Origin: Deinococcota bacterium | GTDB taxonomy: Bacteria; Deinococcota; Deinococci; Deinococcales; Trueperaceae | Reading direction: 5' to 3' | Assembly (NCBI GenBank): GCA_963170125.1 | Contig: CAUJFI010000039.1 | Coordinates: 1-49,633 of the forward strand | DNA length: 49,633 bases | Shown: positions 1-9,000 of the stretch, piece by piece | Layout of the letters: every line of letters starts with the position of its first letter | How positions within the stretch are numbered: position 1 is the stretch's first letter | The notes under the pieces: model-generated | Databases searched by the model: none | The model's input: only the letters and a program-made list of their open reading frames with translations | What the model was told of the DNA's origin: nothing | Translations under genes and position numbers: made by a program

Positions 1-334
1 GTGGCGTGCCTCGATGCAACACCTCGAAGGCGCCGAGCCGTAAGGCGACGACCACGGCGGGCGGCAGGCGGTCCGGACGCTTGAGCAGGGGCGCCAACAC
101 CGCGTCCAGTTCGATCATGCGCCTGGCGACGCCGTACCCGAGGTCCGTGACGAGCGCGCGACCGGCGCGGTCGAACGGCGCGCCGCTCAGGTACTCGTGC
201 AACGTCGGGGCGAGGAAGGCGCCGCCGCGCAGGCGCCCGAGCACGTCCAGCGCCATACGCCGCGGCTCGGCGCCCGCCGCGGCAGGACCTCGCGTGCGTC
301 CGACCGCCGCGGTTCGTGGGCGCGCACCGTTCAC
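1..334 (-). CDS. rsmB: 16S rRNA (cytosine-967-C5)-methyltransferase RsmB, N-terminal part (cut by window edge)
   Basis: Only the first ~111 codons lie in the window; the gene runs off the left edge. Translation from a GTG at 334 gives a ~26-residue Arg/Ala-rich lead-in, then the NusB-like N-terminal domain of RsmB: RRMALDVLGRLRGGAFLA, a middle region with the family pattern of a short Asp/Arg-rich turn and LVTDLGYGVARRMIELD, then KRPDRLPPAVVVALRLGAFE. RsmB methylates C967 of 16S rRNA using AdoMet; the catalytic Rossmann domain is outside the window. The GTG is preferred because a TAA closes the frame at 344-346, but its ribosome site is weak. The ATG at 256 would still keep most of the NusB fold. 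It lies 55 nt downstream of the SpoVS-family gene on the same strand. Confidence 0.8.
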   Translation of the reverse strand, partial: MNGARPRTAAVGRTRGPAAAGAEPRRMALDVLGRLRGGAFLAPTLHEYLSGAPFDRAGRALVTDLGYGVARRMIELDAVLAPLLKRPDRLPPAVVVALRLGAFEVLHRGTP

Positions 335-389
335 CCGGCCACGTTACCGCGCAGGCGCTCCAGCGCGTCGACGCGCTCCGGTCGGGCGG

Positions 390-710
390 TTAGCTCGTGG
401 CCGGGGACTCGGGCGCCCCGGCCGCATCGGGTCCGCGGGCTTCCGCGACCGGCCGCGACGTCACGAGGAAGCGCACGGCCGTGCGCTCCTCGCCGAGCAA
501 CTCGAGCCTCACGAAGGACGGGACGGCGTACAGGTCCAGCCGGTCGTCCTCGAGGTAGGAGCGGGAGATGGCGATGGCCTTCACTGCCTGGTTGACCGCC
601 TGCGGGCCGATGGCCTGGACTTCCACCTCGCCCTCGCTACGCAGGAGCGCGGCTATGGCGCCGGCCACGGAGTTCGGACGAGACGATCCGGAGACGCGTA
701 GGATTTCGAT
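390..710 (-). CDS. spoVS: SpoVS-family (stage V sporulation protein S) DNA/RNA-binding protein, apparent ATC start
   Basis: The translated frame has the SpoVS pattern without gaps: IEILRVSGSSRPNSVAGAIA, then VEVQAIGPQAVNQAVKAIAI, ending with EERTAVRFLVTSRP. Bacillus SpoVS begins MEILKVS, so the ATC codon at 710-708 sits exactly where Met1 belongs. A strong Shine-Dalgarno sequence, GGGAGGT (722-716), ends 5 nt before that ATC. No ATG, GTG, TTG or CTG lies in frame between the upstream stop (815-813) and the GTG at 668-666. Starting at that GTG would delete the first beta strand. The product from ATC is 106 aa, about 20 longer than SpoVS because of an Ala/Pro-rich C-terminal tail. SpoVS-type proteins are small Alba-like proteins that also occur in non-sporulating Deinococcus-Thermus species. 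Confidence 0.85.
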   Translation of the reverse strand: MEILRVSGSSRPNSVAGAIAALLRSEGEVEVQAIGPQAVNQAVKAIAISRSYLEDDRLDLYAVPSFVRLELLGEERTAVRFLVTSRPVAEARGPDAAGAPESPATS

Positions 711-715
711 GGCGG

Positions 716-722
716 ACCTCCC
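716..722 (-). promoter_or_regulatory. Ribosome binding site that decides the ATC start of the SpoVS-family gene
   Basis: On the minus strand GGGAGGT is followed by ccgcc and then ATC-GAA-ATC. The 5-nt spacing is ideal for ATC and far too long (about 47 nt) for the first canonical start, the GTG at 668. Confidence 0.7.
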
Positions 723-784
723 AGGAGCAGGACTGCTTGATTGTGCGCCAAGCGCGGCCCCAGGCCATGTGCCGCCGTCACCGG

Positions 785-810
785 GTCGCGCGAGGCCGGC
801 CTCGCGCGAC
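785..810. repeat. 26-nt perfect palindrome upstream of the SpoVS-family and ilv genes
   Basis: Bases 785-797 (GTCGCGCGAGGCC) are followed immediately by their exact reverse complement at 798-810. The element lies between the divergent SpoVS-family start and the ilv promoter. It has no T-run and no gene ends into it on the plus strand, so it is not an obvious terminator. It may be an operator or a cruciform/hairpin. Confidence 0.6.
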
Positions 811-895
811 GCTTATGCGAACGGCTATGCACCGCCGCCCCGGGCGGCGTGGCGCCAGGAACGCCGAGCGTCACGGCGTGAACTCGCCGGGCGGG

Positions 896-925
896 TTGAC
901 ACCATGCGCGCAGCGCCCGTATAGT
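896..925 (+). promoter_or_regulatory. Sigma-A promoter of the ilv-leu operon
   Basis: TTGACA (896-901), an 18-nt spacer and TATAGT (920-925) form a near-consensus promoter. The expected transcription start (about 932-934) coincides with the ATG of the leader peptide at 934, so the transcript is probably leaderless. Confidence 0.85.
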
Positions 926-933
926 GCCCGCCA

Positions 934-1008
934 ATGACGGTCTCTTTGTCGGGAGCGATCACCAGCTGGGGCCTACTGATTACCAGCTCGCGGGGTCGTG
1001 CCGGCTAG
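934..1008 (+). CDS. Leader peptide of the ilv operon (attenuation), 24 aa
   Basis: A 24-codon frame, ATG 934 to TAG 1006, encodes MTVSLSGAITSWGLLITSS followed by RGRAG. It contains branched-chain codons at positions 3 (Val), 5 (Leu), 9 (Ile) and a Leu-Leu-Ile run at 14-16. It lies between the operon promoter and the terminator hairpin at 1030-1062, as in classical amino-acid attenuators. The start codon is 8 nt after the -10 box and has no room for a ribosome site, so it is probably translated from a leaderless 5' end. That this peptide senses charged tRNA-Leu/Ile is inferred from position and composition. Confidence 0.7.
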   Translation: MTVSLSGAITSWGLLITSSRGRAG

Positions 1009-1029
1009 TCAACGTCAAGCCTGCCACTG

Positions 1030-1062
1030 AGCCCCGCCGGATGCGAGCACGGCGGGGTTTTT
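1030..1062 (+). terminator. Rho-independent terminator/attenuator in the ilv leader
   Basis: CCCCGCCG (1032-1039) pairs perfectly with CGGCGGGG (1050-1057), extended by G-U and A-U at 1031/1058 and 1030/1059, with a 10-nt loop and a TTTTT tract (1058-1062). It is only 57 nt before ilvB, so it must act as a conditional terminator. GCGGGG at 990-995, just after the Leu-Leu-Ile codons of the leader peptide, can pair with CCCCGC (1032-1037) and would form the competing antiterminator. Confidence 0.85.
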
Positions 1063-1119
1063 CGTTTCGGACGGTTCGCGGTAGAGGCAAGAACGGCAGT
1101 TGCCCTCGGAGGTAAGAGG

Positions 1120-2820
1120 ATGACAGGTTCGGAAGTCGTGATGAAGCTCCTCGAGAGGCATGGCGTGGAGGTGATTTTCGGTCATCCCGGCGGCGCCATC
1201 ATGCCCATCTACGACGCGCTCTACGATTCGCCGATCAAGCACGTCCTCGTCAGGCACGAGCAGGGCGGCGCGCATATGGCCGACGCCTACTACCGGGCGA
1301 GCGGCAAGGTCGGCGTCTGCTTCGCCACATCCGGCCCCGGGGCGACCAACCTCGTGACCGGGCTCGCGACGGCCATGATGGACTCCTCGGCCGTGGTGGC
1401 GATCACCGGCAACGTCGCCAGCGGCCTCATCGGCACCGACGCGTTCCAGGAGGCCGACGTCTACGGCATCACTGGCCCCGTCACCAAGCACAACTACCTC
1501 GTCAAGCGCGTCGAGGAGCTCCCCCAGGTGCTCGCCGAGGCCTTCCATATCGCCTCTACCGGCAGGCCCGGCCCGGTGCTCGTCGACGTTCCCAAGGACG
1601 TCCAGCTGGCCAAGTACGACGGCCCCCTCGACAGCGAGATCGACCTGCCCGGCTACAAGCCGACGATCGTCGGGCACGCCGGCCAGATCCGCAAGGCCGC
1701 GGAGGCCGTCAGGGCCGCCAAGCGCCCTGTGATGATCGTGGGCGGCGGCGGCCAGGTCGTGCCGCGCGAGGTCGCCGAGCTCGTCGAGCGCACCGGCATC
1801 CCCGTCATCACGACGCTGATGGGCATCGGCGCCTACCCGCCCGCCGCCGAGGAGTCGCTCGGCATGCCAGGCATGCACGGCACCGTGTCAGCGAACAAGG
1901 CGATCAGCCACTGCGACCTCATCCTCGGGGCCGGCCTGCGCTTCGACGACCGCGTGACGGGCAAGATCAGCCGCTTCGCGCCCAACGCCACCGTCGTCCA
2001 CATCGACATCGACCCGGCCGAGATCAGCAAGCTCGTCAAGGCGCACGTGCCGGTGGTCGGCGACCTGCGCGACGTGCTGCCGCGCCTCACGCAGGAGCTC
2101 GGCCCGCTCGACATCGGCGAGTGGCGCGAGACGCTCGCCGGCTGGAAGGCCACGTACCCGGAGAAGTACACCCTCGACAAGCCGCTCGTCTCGCAGGAGA
2201 TCCTCGCGATGCTGCGCGAGGCGACCGCCGGGGAGTGCGTGGTGGCGACGGAGGTCGGGCAGCACCAGATGTTCGCCGCACGCATGCTCCCGACCACGAA
2301 GGCACGCTCGTTCATCACGTCGGGCGGCCTTGGCACCATGGGCTTCGGCCTCCCCGCCGCCATCGGCGCCGCGATCGCGCGCAAGGGCGAGACGGTGGTG
2401 CTGGTCGCGGGCGACGGCAGCCTCCAGATGAACATCCAGGAGCTGGCCACCCTGTATAAGGAGAACCTCCCGGTCGTCATCGCCATCCTCAACAACGGCG
2501 TCCTCGGGATGGTGCGCCAGTGGCAGGAGCTCTTCCACGCGCAGCGTTACAGCGAGATCTACCTCGCGGACTCCAACCCGGACTTCGCCAAGCTCGCCGA
2601 GGCGTACGGCATCGAGGGGCACAACATCCACGACCGCGAGACGGCGAAGAGCGCCATCCGGGCGGCCGTCGCGGCCAAGAAGCCCGTTCTCCTCAACTTC
2701 TTCGTCTACGAGGCCGAGAAGGTCTTCCCGATGGTCCCGGCGGGTGCCGGCGTCGACGAGATGATCCTCGGCGATCAGGAGCCGGACGCCCATAGGGTCC
2801 CGGAACCGGTGGCTCGGTGA
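1120..2820 (+). CDS. ilvB: Acetolactate synthase, large (catalytic) subunit
   Basis: Condenses pyruvate with pyruvate or 2-oxobutanoate, the first common step of Val/Leu/Ile synthesis; cytoplasmic and TPP-dependent. The 566-aa length is usual for IlvB. Visible features are the N-terminal EVIFGHPGGAIMPIYDAL, the TPP-activating glutamate E47 in RHEQGGAHMADAYYR, the FAD-binding middle domain, and the C-terminal TPP/Mg site GDGSLQMNIQELATL (about residue 431 on) ending in the NNG motif. The ATG at 1120 is preceded by GGAGGTAAGAGG. The stop overlaps the ilvN start (GTGA at 2817-2820), implying translational coupling with its regulatory subunit. Confidence 0.97.
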   Translation: MTGSEVVMKLLERHGVEVIFGHPGGAIMPIYDALYDSPIKHVLVRHEQGGAHMADAYYRASGKVGVCFATSGPGATNLVTGLATAMMDSSAVVAITGNVASGLIGTDAFQEADVYGITGPVTKHNYLVKRVEELPQVLAEAFHIASTGRPGPVLVDVPKDVQLAKYDGPLDSEIDLPGYKPTIVGHAGQIRKAAEAVRAAKRPVMIVGGGGQVVPREVAELVERTGIPVITTLMGIGAYPPAAEESLGMPGMHGTVSANKAISHCDLILGAGLRFDDRVTGKISRFAPNATVVHIDIDPAEISKLVKAHVPVVGDLRDVLPRLTQELGPLDIGEWRETLAGWKATYPEKYTLDKPLVSQEILAMLREATAGECVVATEVGQHQMFAARMLPTTKARSFITSGGLGTMGFGLPAAIGAAIARKGETVVLVAGDGSLQMNIQELATLYKENLPVVIAILNNGVLGMVRQWQELFHAQRYSEIYLADSNPDFAKLAEAYGIEGHNIHDRETAKSAIRAAVAAKKPVLLNFFVYEAEKVFPMVPAGAGVDEMILGDQEPDAHRVPEPVAR

Positions 2821-3344
2821 GCGGCGCGGCTGGTGGCTCCACCGACGGATCGCGTAACAAGCGGCACGTGCTCAGCGTGGCCGTGCGGGACAAGCCCGGC
2901 GTCCTCGTGCGCATCGCCGGGCTCTTCGCGCGCCGCGGCTTCAACATCGAGTCGCTCTCCGTCGCGCAATCAGAGCGCCCGGGCGTCAGCCGGACGACGT
3001 TCGTGGTGAGCGGCGCGGACGACACCATCGAGCAGGTCGAGAAGCAGCTCCAGAAGCTCATCGACGTGCTCACCGTCGTGAACCACACGGCGGGCCGGTC
3101 CGTCGATCGCGAGTTGATGCTCCTCAAGGTCGCGGTGCGGAACCCCGACGAGCGTGTCGAGATCCGCCAGATCGCGCAGGACTTCAGGGCCCGCATACTC
3201 GACGTCGCCCGGACCGCCCTCGTCTTCGAGGTAACGGGTGACGAGCGCAAGATGGACGCCTTCATCGAGCAGATGCGCCCGTTCGGGATCGTCGAGCTCA
3301 TCCGCACCGGTAGGATCGCCCTGGAACGCACGGCGGCCGGCTGA
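2817..3344 (+). CDS. ilvN: Acetolactate synthase, small (regulatory) subunit
   Basis: This 175-aa protein starts at a GTG that overlaps the ilvB stop. After about 16 Ser/Gly-rich residues comes an ACT domain (HVLSVAVRDKPGVLVRIAGLF, then RGFNIESLSV), the site of valine feedback binding in the family. A second alpha/beta domain follows (VEKQLQKLIDVLTVVNHT, then EVTGDERKMDAFIEQMRPFG). It activates IlvB and confers feedback inhibition. The end of the gene is followed by 90 nt without a gene before ilvC. Confidence 0.95.
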   Translation: MSGAAGGSTDGSRNKRHVLSVAVRDKPGVLVRIAGLFARRGFNIESLSVAQSERPGVSRTTFVVSGADDTIEQVEKQLQKLIDVLTVVNHTAGRSVDRELMLLKVAVRNPDERVEIRQIAQDFRARILDVARTALVFEVTGDERKMDAFIEQMRPFGIVELIRTGRIALERTAAG

Positions 3345-3434
3345 TCGCCTCGGTCGGTCGGCCGGCCCAAGACCCTAGGACCCCACTTCACCACGCCGCC
3401 GCCAGCGGCACGACACGAGGAGAACCAAAAGCAC

Positions 3435-4433
3435 ATGGCAAACATCTACTACGACTCTGACGCCAACCTCCAGCACCTCTCCGGCAAGACGATCGCCGTG
3501 CTCGGCTACGGCTCCCAGGGGCACGCCCACGCCCTCAACGCCAAGGAGTCCGGCGCGGACGTCGTCGTCGGCCTGCGGCGCGGCTCGGCGTCATGGGCCG
3601 AGGCCGAGGCGGCCGGACTGAAGGTCATGGAAGTCCCCGAGGCCGCCGCGGCCGGCGACCTGATCATGGTCCTGCTGCCGGACGAGGTGCAGAAGGCCGT
3701 GTACGAGGCGCAGATCAAGCCGCACCTGCGCCCGGGCAACGCGCTCCTGTTCGCGCACGGCTTCAACGTCCACTTCGGCCAGATCGCGGCACCCGAGGGC
3801 GTCGACGTCTTCATGGTCGCTCCGAAGGGCCCCGGCCACCTCGTGCGACGCGTCTACACCGAGGGCGGCGGCGTGCCCTGCCTCCTCGCCATCCACGTCG
3901 ACGCCACCGGCAACGCCAAGAACCTGGGCCTGGCGTACGCCAAGGCCATCGGCGGCACGCGCGCGGGCGTGCTCGAGACGAGCTTCCGCGAGGAGACGGA
4001 GACGGACCTCTTCGGCGAGCAGGCCGTGCTCTGCGGCGGCGTCACCCACCTGATGCAGGCGGGTTTCGAGACCCTCGTCGAGGCCGGCTACGACCCGGAG
4101 ATCGCCTACTTCGAATGCGTCCACGAGATGAAGTTGATCGTCGACCTCATCTACGAGGGCGGCATGGAGCGCATGCGCTACTCGGTGAGTAACACGGCGG
4201 AGTTCGGCGACTACCGCACGGGCCCGCGCATCGTCACGGACCAGACCAAGGCGGAGATGAAGCGCGTGCTGGCCGACATCCGGGCCGGCGCCTTCGCAAG
4301 TGATTTCCTCATGGAGAACGTCACCGGACAAGCGCGGTTGAAGGCCGGCCGCAAGGCGACGGAGGCGCACCTCCTGGCGCGCACCGGCGCACGACTACGG
4401 AAGATGATGCCGTTCATAGGAGGGAAGCGTTGA
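3435..4433 (+). CDS. ilvC: Ketol-acid reductoisomerase (class I)
   Basis: Converts acetolactate or acetohydroxybutyrate to the dihydroxy acid using NAD(P)H and Mg2+. The 332-aa length is typical of the short class I enzyme. The Rossmann motif [14 protein letters not shown] is at about residues 21-34. The knotted C-terminal domain has [14 protein letters not shown] and [17 protein letters not shown] with the metal-binding Asp/Glu residues. The protein ends [12 protein letters not shown], as the family does. An AGGAGA lies 13 nt before the ATG, a rather long spacing. The phosphate loop after the second strand reads GLRRGSASW, which suggests NADPH use (inference). Confidence 0.97.
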   Translation: MANIYYDSDANLQHLSGKTIAVLGYGSQGHAHALNAKESGADVVVGLRRGSASWAEAEAAGLKVMEVPEAAAAGDLIMVLLPDEVQKAVYEAQIKPHLRPGNALLFAHGFNVHFGQIAAPEGVDVFMVAPKGPGHLVRRVYTEGGGVPCLLAIHVDATGNAKNLGLAYAKAIGGTRAGVLETSFREETETDLFGEQAVLCGGVTHLMQAGFETLVEAGYDPEIAYFECVHEMKLIVDLIYEGGMERMRYSVSNTAEFGDYRTGPRIVTDQTKAEMKRVLADIRAGAFASDFLMENVTGQARLKAGRKATEAHLLARTGARLRKMMPFIGGKR

Positions 4434-4438
4434 GGAGG

Positions 4439-4462
4439 CGCGCGCCCCGAGCCGGGCGCGCG
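4439..4462 (+). other. GC hairpin in the ilvC-leuA gap
   Basis: CGCGCGCCC (4439-4447) and GGGCGCGCG (4454-4462) form a perfect 9-bp stem with a 6-nt loop, 5 nt after the ilvC stop. There is no T-run. It may protect the upstream mRNA 3' end or reduce read-through into leuA. Confidence 0.5.
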
Positions 4463-4533
4463 TGCGTACACCGCCAGACGGTCGGCCCGTCAGCGTCCGG
4501 CCGCGGCGAACGTGCAGGGAAGAGGTAGAGGGT

Positions 4534-6090
4534 ATGTCGTACATCAAGTTCTTCGATACGACCTTGCGCGACGGGGAGCAGAGCCCGGGCGTCGCGCTCA
4601 ACACGCAGCAGAAGCTCGAGATCGCGTTCGCGCTGGCGAAGCTGGGTGTCGACATCATCGAGGCCGGCTTCCCGATCACGTCGGAGGGCGACTTCGAGTG
4701 CGTCGATAGGATCGCCCGCGAGGTCAGGGGTCCCGTCATCGCGGCGCTGGCCAGGACGCACAAGCTCGACATCGAGCGCGCCGCCAAGGCGATCGAGCCG
4801 GCGGAGCGCGGGCGCATCCACATCTTCACGAGCGCGAGCGACGTGCACCTCGAGTACATGCTCCGCAAGACGCGCGCTGAGGTCCTCGCGATATCCGAGG
4901 AGATGGTCACGTACGCCAAGACGTTCACGGACGACGTGGAGTTCTCCGCCCAGGACTGCATGCGCGCCGACCCGGAGTTCGTGTACCAACTCGTACGCAC
5001 GGCCATCGCCGCGGGCGCCACGACCGTCAACATCCCCGACACGACCGGCTACGGCACGCCGCAGGACTACGGGGCGCTCATCAGGTCGATCTTCGTGAAC
5101 GTGCCCGAGGCGCGCGGCGTCAGCGTCTCGACGCACTGCCACGACGACCTCGGACTCGCCACGGCCAACACGCTGGCGGCCGTCGAGAACGGCGCGACGC
5201 AGGTGGAGGTGGCCGTCAACGGCATCGGCGAGCGGGCGGGGAACACGTCGCTCGAGGAGGTCGCCATGGCCCTCTACACGCGCCGCGATCACTTCGGGCA
5301 CGACATCGGCATCAACACCCGCGAGCTCTACCGCGTCTCTCGCCTCGTGTCGCGCTACACGGGCATGCTCGTGCAGCCGAACAAGGCCATCGTCGGGGAG
5401 AACGCGTTCGCCCACGAGGCCGGCATCCACCAGGACGGCGTCATCAAGAACAAGAGCACCTACGAGATCATGAACGCCGAGCTCGTCGGGCGCGAGGCCG
5501 GTGTCCTCGTGATGGGCAAGCACTCGGGGCGTAACGCCTTCCGGCAGCGCCTCGGGGAGCTCGGTTACGTCGACCTCTCCGCGGAACAGCTCAACGAGCT
5601 GTTCAAGCAGTTCAAGGAGCTCGCCGACCTCAAGCAGAACGTGACCACCGACGACCTGCGCGCGCTCGTAGAGAACGAGATCGTCAAGGTCGCCGAGACG
5701 TACAAGCTCGACCACCTGCAGTTCCAGTCGGGTATGGGCGGCATGACACCACAGGCGCTCGTGCGGCTGCGCACGCCCGCCGAACTCCTCGAGGCGACCG
5801 CCACCGGCTCCGGGCCGGTCGACGCCGCCTACAAGGCGCTCGCCACGCTCGCCCCCATCCCGTTCGAGCTCGAGAGCTACGACCTGAAAGCCATCGGCAG
5901 CGGCACCGACGCCCTCGGCGAGGTCACTATCCGGGCCACCGCGGACGGCCGGACGTTGTATGGACGCGCCATCTCGACGGACGTCGTCCACTCCTCGGTG
6001 CTCGCCTACGTGGACGTCATCAACAAGCTCGCTGCCGGCGTCGGCCGTGCCAAGGTGGAGGCGAAAGCCGTCACCATGGCCCTACCCTGA
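4534..6090 (+). CDS. leuA: 2-isopropylmalate synthase (LeuA type 1)
   Basis: Condenses acetyl-CoA with 2-oxoisovalerate, the committed step to leucine. Start ATG 4534 follows AGGTAGAGGGT and gives 518 aa, the usual size. The TIM-barrel active site is seen in [16 protein letters not shown] (residues ~4-19) and in the metal-binding [20 protein letters not shown] (about residue 200), followed by [15 protein letters not shown] linker with [14 protein letters not shown] leads to the C-terminal LeuA allosteric domain (leucine-binding), which begins around [11 protein letters not shown]. An upstream in-frame extension to 4462 exists but has no ribosome site and no homology. Confidence 0.96.
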   Translation: MSYIKFFDTTLRDGEQSPGVALNTQQKLEIAFALAKLGVDIIEAGFPITSEGDFECVDRIAREVRGPVIAALARTHKLDIERAAKAIEPAERGRIHIFTSASDVHLEYMLRKTRAEVLAISEEMVTYAKTFTDDVEFSAQDCMRADPEFVYQLVRTAIAAGATTVNIPDTTGYGTPQDYGALIRSIFVNVPEARGVSVSTHCHDDLGLATANTLAAVENGATQVEVAVNGIGERAGNTSLEEVAMALYTRRDHFGHDIGINTRELYRVSRLVSRYTGMLVQPNKAIVGENAFAHEAGIHQDGVIKNKSTYEIMNAELVGREAGVLVMGKHSGRNAFRQRLGELGYVDLSAEQLNELFKQFKELADLKQNVTTDDLRALVENEIVKVAETYKLDHLQFQSGMGGMTPQALVRLRTPAELLEATATGSGPVDAAYKALATLAPIPFELESYDLKAIGSGTDALGEVTIRATADGRTLYGRAISTDVVHSSVLAYVDVINKLAAGVGRAKVEAKAVTMALP

Positions 6091-6099
6091 GGTGACTGC

Positions 6100-9000
6100 A
6101 TGAGCGCCGATCCCACGGCCGCCAGGGTCGAGATCTACGACACGACGTTGCGCGACGGCACGCAGGGTCAGGACGTGCACTTCACGGAGCACGACAAGGT
6201 CGCGATAGCGAAGCGCCTCGATGCGTTCCGCGTCGACTTCATCGAGGGCGGATGGCCCGGCTCGAACCCCAAGGACGCGCGCTTCTTCGACGAGATGAAG
6301 GGCGTGCGGCTCGAGCACGCGAAGCTGACCGCCTTCGGCAGCACGCGGCACAAGGACGCCGCTCCCGAGGACGACGCCAACCTGCGGGCCCTGCTCGACG
6401 CCGGGACCGAGGTGCTGGCCATCTTCGGCAAGTCGTGGACTTACCACGTCGAGCACGCGCTCGGGGCGACCCTGGCGCAGAACCTCGCGATGATCGAGTC
6501 GTCCGTCGCCTACCTGCGCTCGCAGGGGCGACGCGTGCTCTACCTGGCCGAGCACTTCTTCGACGGCCACGCCGCCGACCCGGACTACGCCGTCGCCACA
6601 CTGCGGGCCGCCCTCGCGGGCGGAGCGGAGCGGGTCGTGCTGTGCGACACGAACGGCGGTTCGCTGCCCGAGCGCGTCCAAGCGGCCACCCGGGACGTGG
6701 TGGCCTTCAGCCCCGTCCCGGTCGGCATCCATGCCCACAACGACGGCGAGCTGGCCGTCGCCAACTCCCTCGCGGCCGTGCAGGCCGGCGCCACGCACGT
6801 CCAGGGCACGATCAACGGCTACGGTGAGCGCTGTGGCAACGCCAACCTCGTCAGCATCATCGCCAACCTCGCACTCAAGCTCGGCAGACCGCAGCCACAG
6901 CGGCTCGCCGAGCTCAAGGGCCTCTCGCGCTACGTCGACGAGCGCGCCAACCTGGCGCCCAACGTGCGGGCCGCCTACGTCGGCGACGGCGCCTTCGCCC
7001 ACAAGGGCGGCATCCATGTCTCGGCCGTCAACAAGCACCCGCGGACGTACGAGCACGTCGAGCCCGAGAGCGTCGGCAACCGGCGCAGGGTCCTCGTCTC
7101 CGACCTGTCCGGTCGCGCCAACGTCGTCGCCAAGCTCGCGGAGTGGGGCGAGGCGGCCGGCGAGGGGCGCGAGGGCGGCGCCTTCACGTCCGGCAGCACG
7201 GACACGCGCGCCGTGGTCGCCCACATCAAGGAGTTGGAGGCACGCGGTTACGCCTTCGAAGGTGCCGAGGCGAGCTTCCAGCTCCTCACGCGCAAGCTCC
7301 AGGGCGGCTTCGAGCCCTACTTCCACATCGACGGCTTCACCGTCATGATCGACAAGACGGTCGGCGCACCGCGCTGCGAGGCCACCGTTCGGTTGCGCGT
7401 CGGCGACAACGAGGAGCACAGCGCCGCCTCCGGCGATGGGCCCGTGAACGCCCTCGACCGCGGCCTCCTCAAGGCGCTCGGTTCCTTCTACCCGGCCCTG
7501 CGCGGCCTCACGCTCCGCGACTACAAGGTGCGCGTGCTCTCCGGCCCCGAGACGGGCACCGCGAGCGTGGTGCGCGTGCAGGTGGAGATGGGCGACGGCA
7601 CCACGACGTGGAGCACGGTCGGCGCGAGCACGAACATCATCGAGGCCTCGTACGAGGCGCTGCTCGACGCCTACGAGTACAAACTCGTGACGGACGGCGT
7701 GGCGCCCGTGTTGACCGACCGCGACCACGGCCTGGCCGCCTGCGCCTGTGGCTCTCTCGCTCGCGCTGGCGTGGCGGTCGAGCGGCTATGGGCCGCTCCA
7801 CCACTCCCCAGACCCCTCCGCCAGCAGCGACGAGCCGGCCGGCCCGAAGTCCCGGGCCGGCCGCTCCGTCGCATGGGGTCCGGCTACCAGCCCGTGCTAG
7901 CCGTACGCGGCCAGGGTCCCGTCGAGCGCCGCCACGAAGAGGCGTTCGCCGAGCGGCAAGGGCGGCGCCTGGATGGCCGCGTTCGCGACCCGGTCGAGCA
8001 GCAGGACGCGGCCGCTGCGGGCGTCGAGCACGATCAGGTCGCCCCCTTCCGTGACCACGTAGAGGTTGCCGGCAGCCACCACGGGCGGGGCCGTCACGGG
8101 GGCGGGCAACGGGCGGGTCCAGACGTCGTCGCCGCTGCGTGCCGCCAGGCAGTGCAGGCGTTGGCCCCACGACACCACGTATACGTACTGCTGCCACGCG
8201 ACGGGCGTGCTCCACTGTTCGCCCTCCAGGTCGTAGCTCCAGACGACCTCGCGCTTGGCCAGGTCGAACGCGTGGACCTCGCCCTGCCTCACCGGGATGA
8301 ACAGGAGGCCGCCCGCGGCGGAGGGCGGCGCCGTGATCGCGCCCACCTCGACCTTGAAGGCTGGGGCGCCCGCCTCGGTGCGGACGGCGTGGAGCCAGCC
8401 GTCGCGCGTCGGGACCAGGGTCAGGCCGGCGTGCAGCGTCGGGGCGGCGGCCGGCGGCGCGCCAAGCGCGACGCGCCAACGCTCGTCGCCGGCGGGCGTC
8501 CACCTCGCGACCCCGTCCGCCAGCGCCAGGAGGAGGTCGCCGCCGTACGGCGCCGCGCCGACGACCTCGTCGTCGAGGCGTTGCCACGCCACCTCGCCGC
8601 GGGGCCAGGCGACAGCCCTGATGGCCCCGTCGCGGCTGACGACGTACAGCGTGTCGCCTATGACGAGGGGCGGCTGGCTCGCCTCGTCGTGCAACGCGAA
8701 GGTGGTCTGGAGCCCGCCGTCGGCCGGGCGCACGACGGCCAGCGAGTCCGAGCGCTGCCCCACCAGGAGGAAGCCGGCGGCAGAGGAGAGCCCAGACGGG
8801 AACTGCGGCCCCTCGTCGAGCGCCACCGTCCAGAGGCGCTGAAGCGCGGCGGCGTTCGCCGGGCCGGTGGGGTACGCCCCCGTGCGCCCAGGGCCGGCCT
8901 GGGCTCGTTGGGGCGCGCGCTGCAGCTCCGCGGACCGGACGGCGCGCAGCGTGTCCGCCACCGCCCAGCCCGACGTCGGCCGCTTGTTGGGGTCCTTCTC

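Noticed and set aside
6..701. 231-codon plus-strand frame opposite rsmB and spoVS
   Set aside because: Arg/Pro-rich; both minus-strand genes beneath it are recognised families.
934..1115. 63-codon frame (from 924) overlapping the ilv leader in another frame
   Set aside because: It runs through the terminator, has no ribosome site, and the 24-codon frame from 934 fits the promoter and attenuator better.
4414..7728. Two long minus-strand frames (525 and 548 codons) opposite leuA and cimA
   Set aside because: They mirror the codon pattern of the real genes on the plus strand, are Arg/Asp/Val-rich and match no family.
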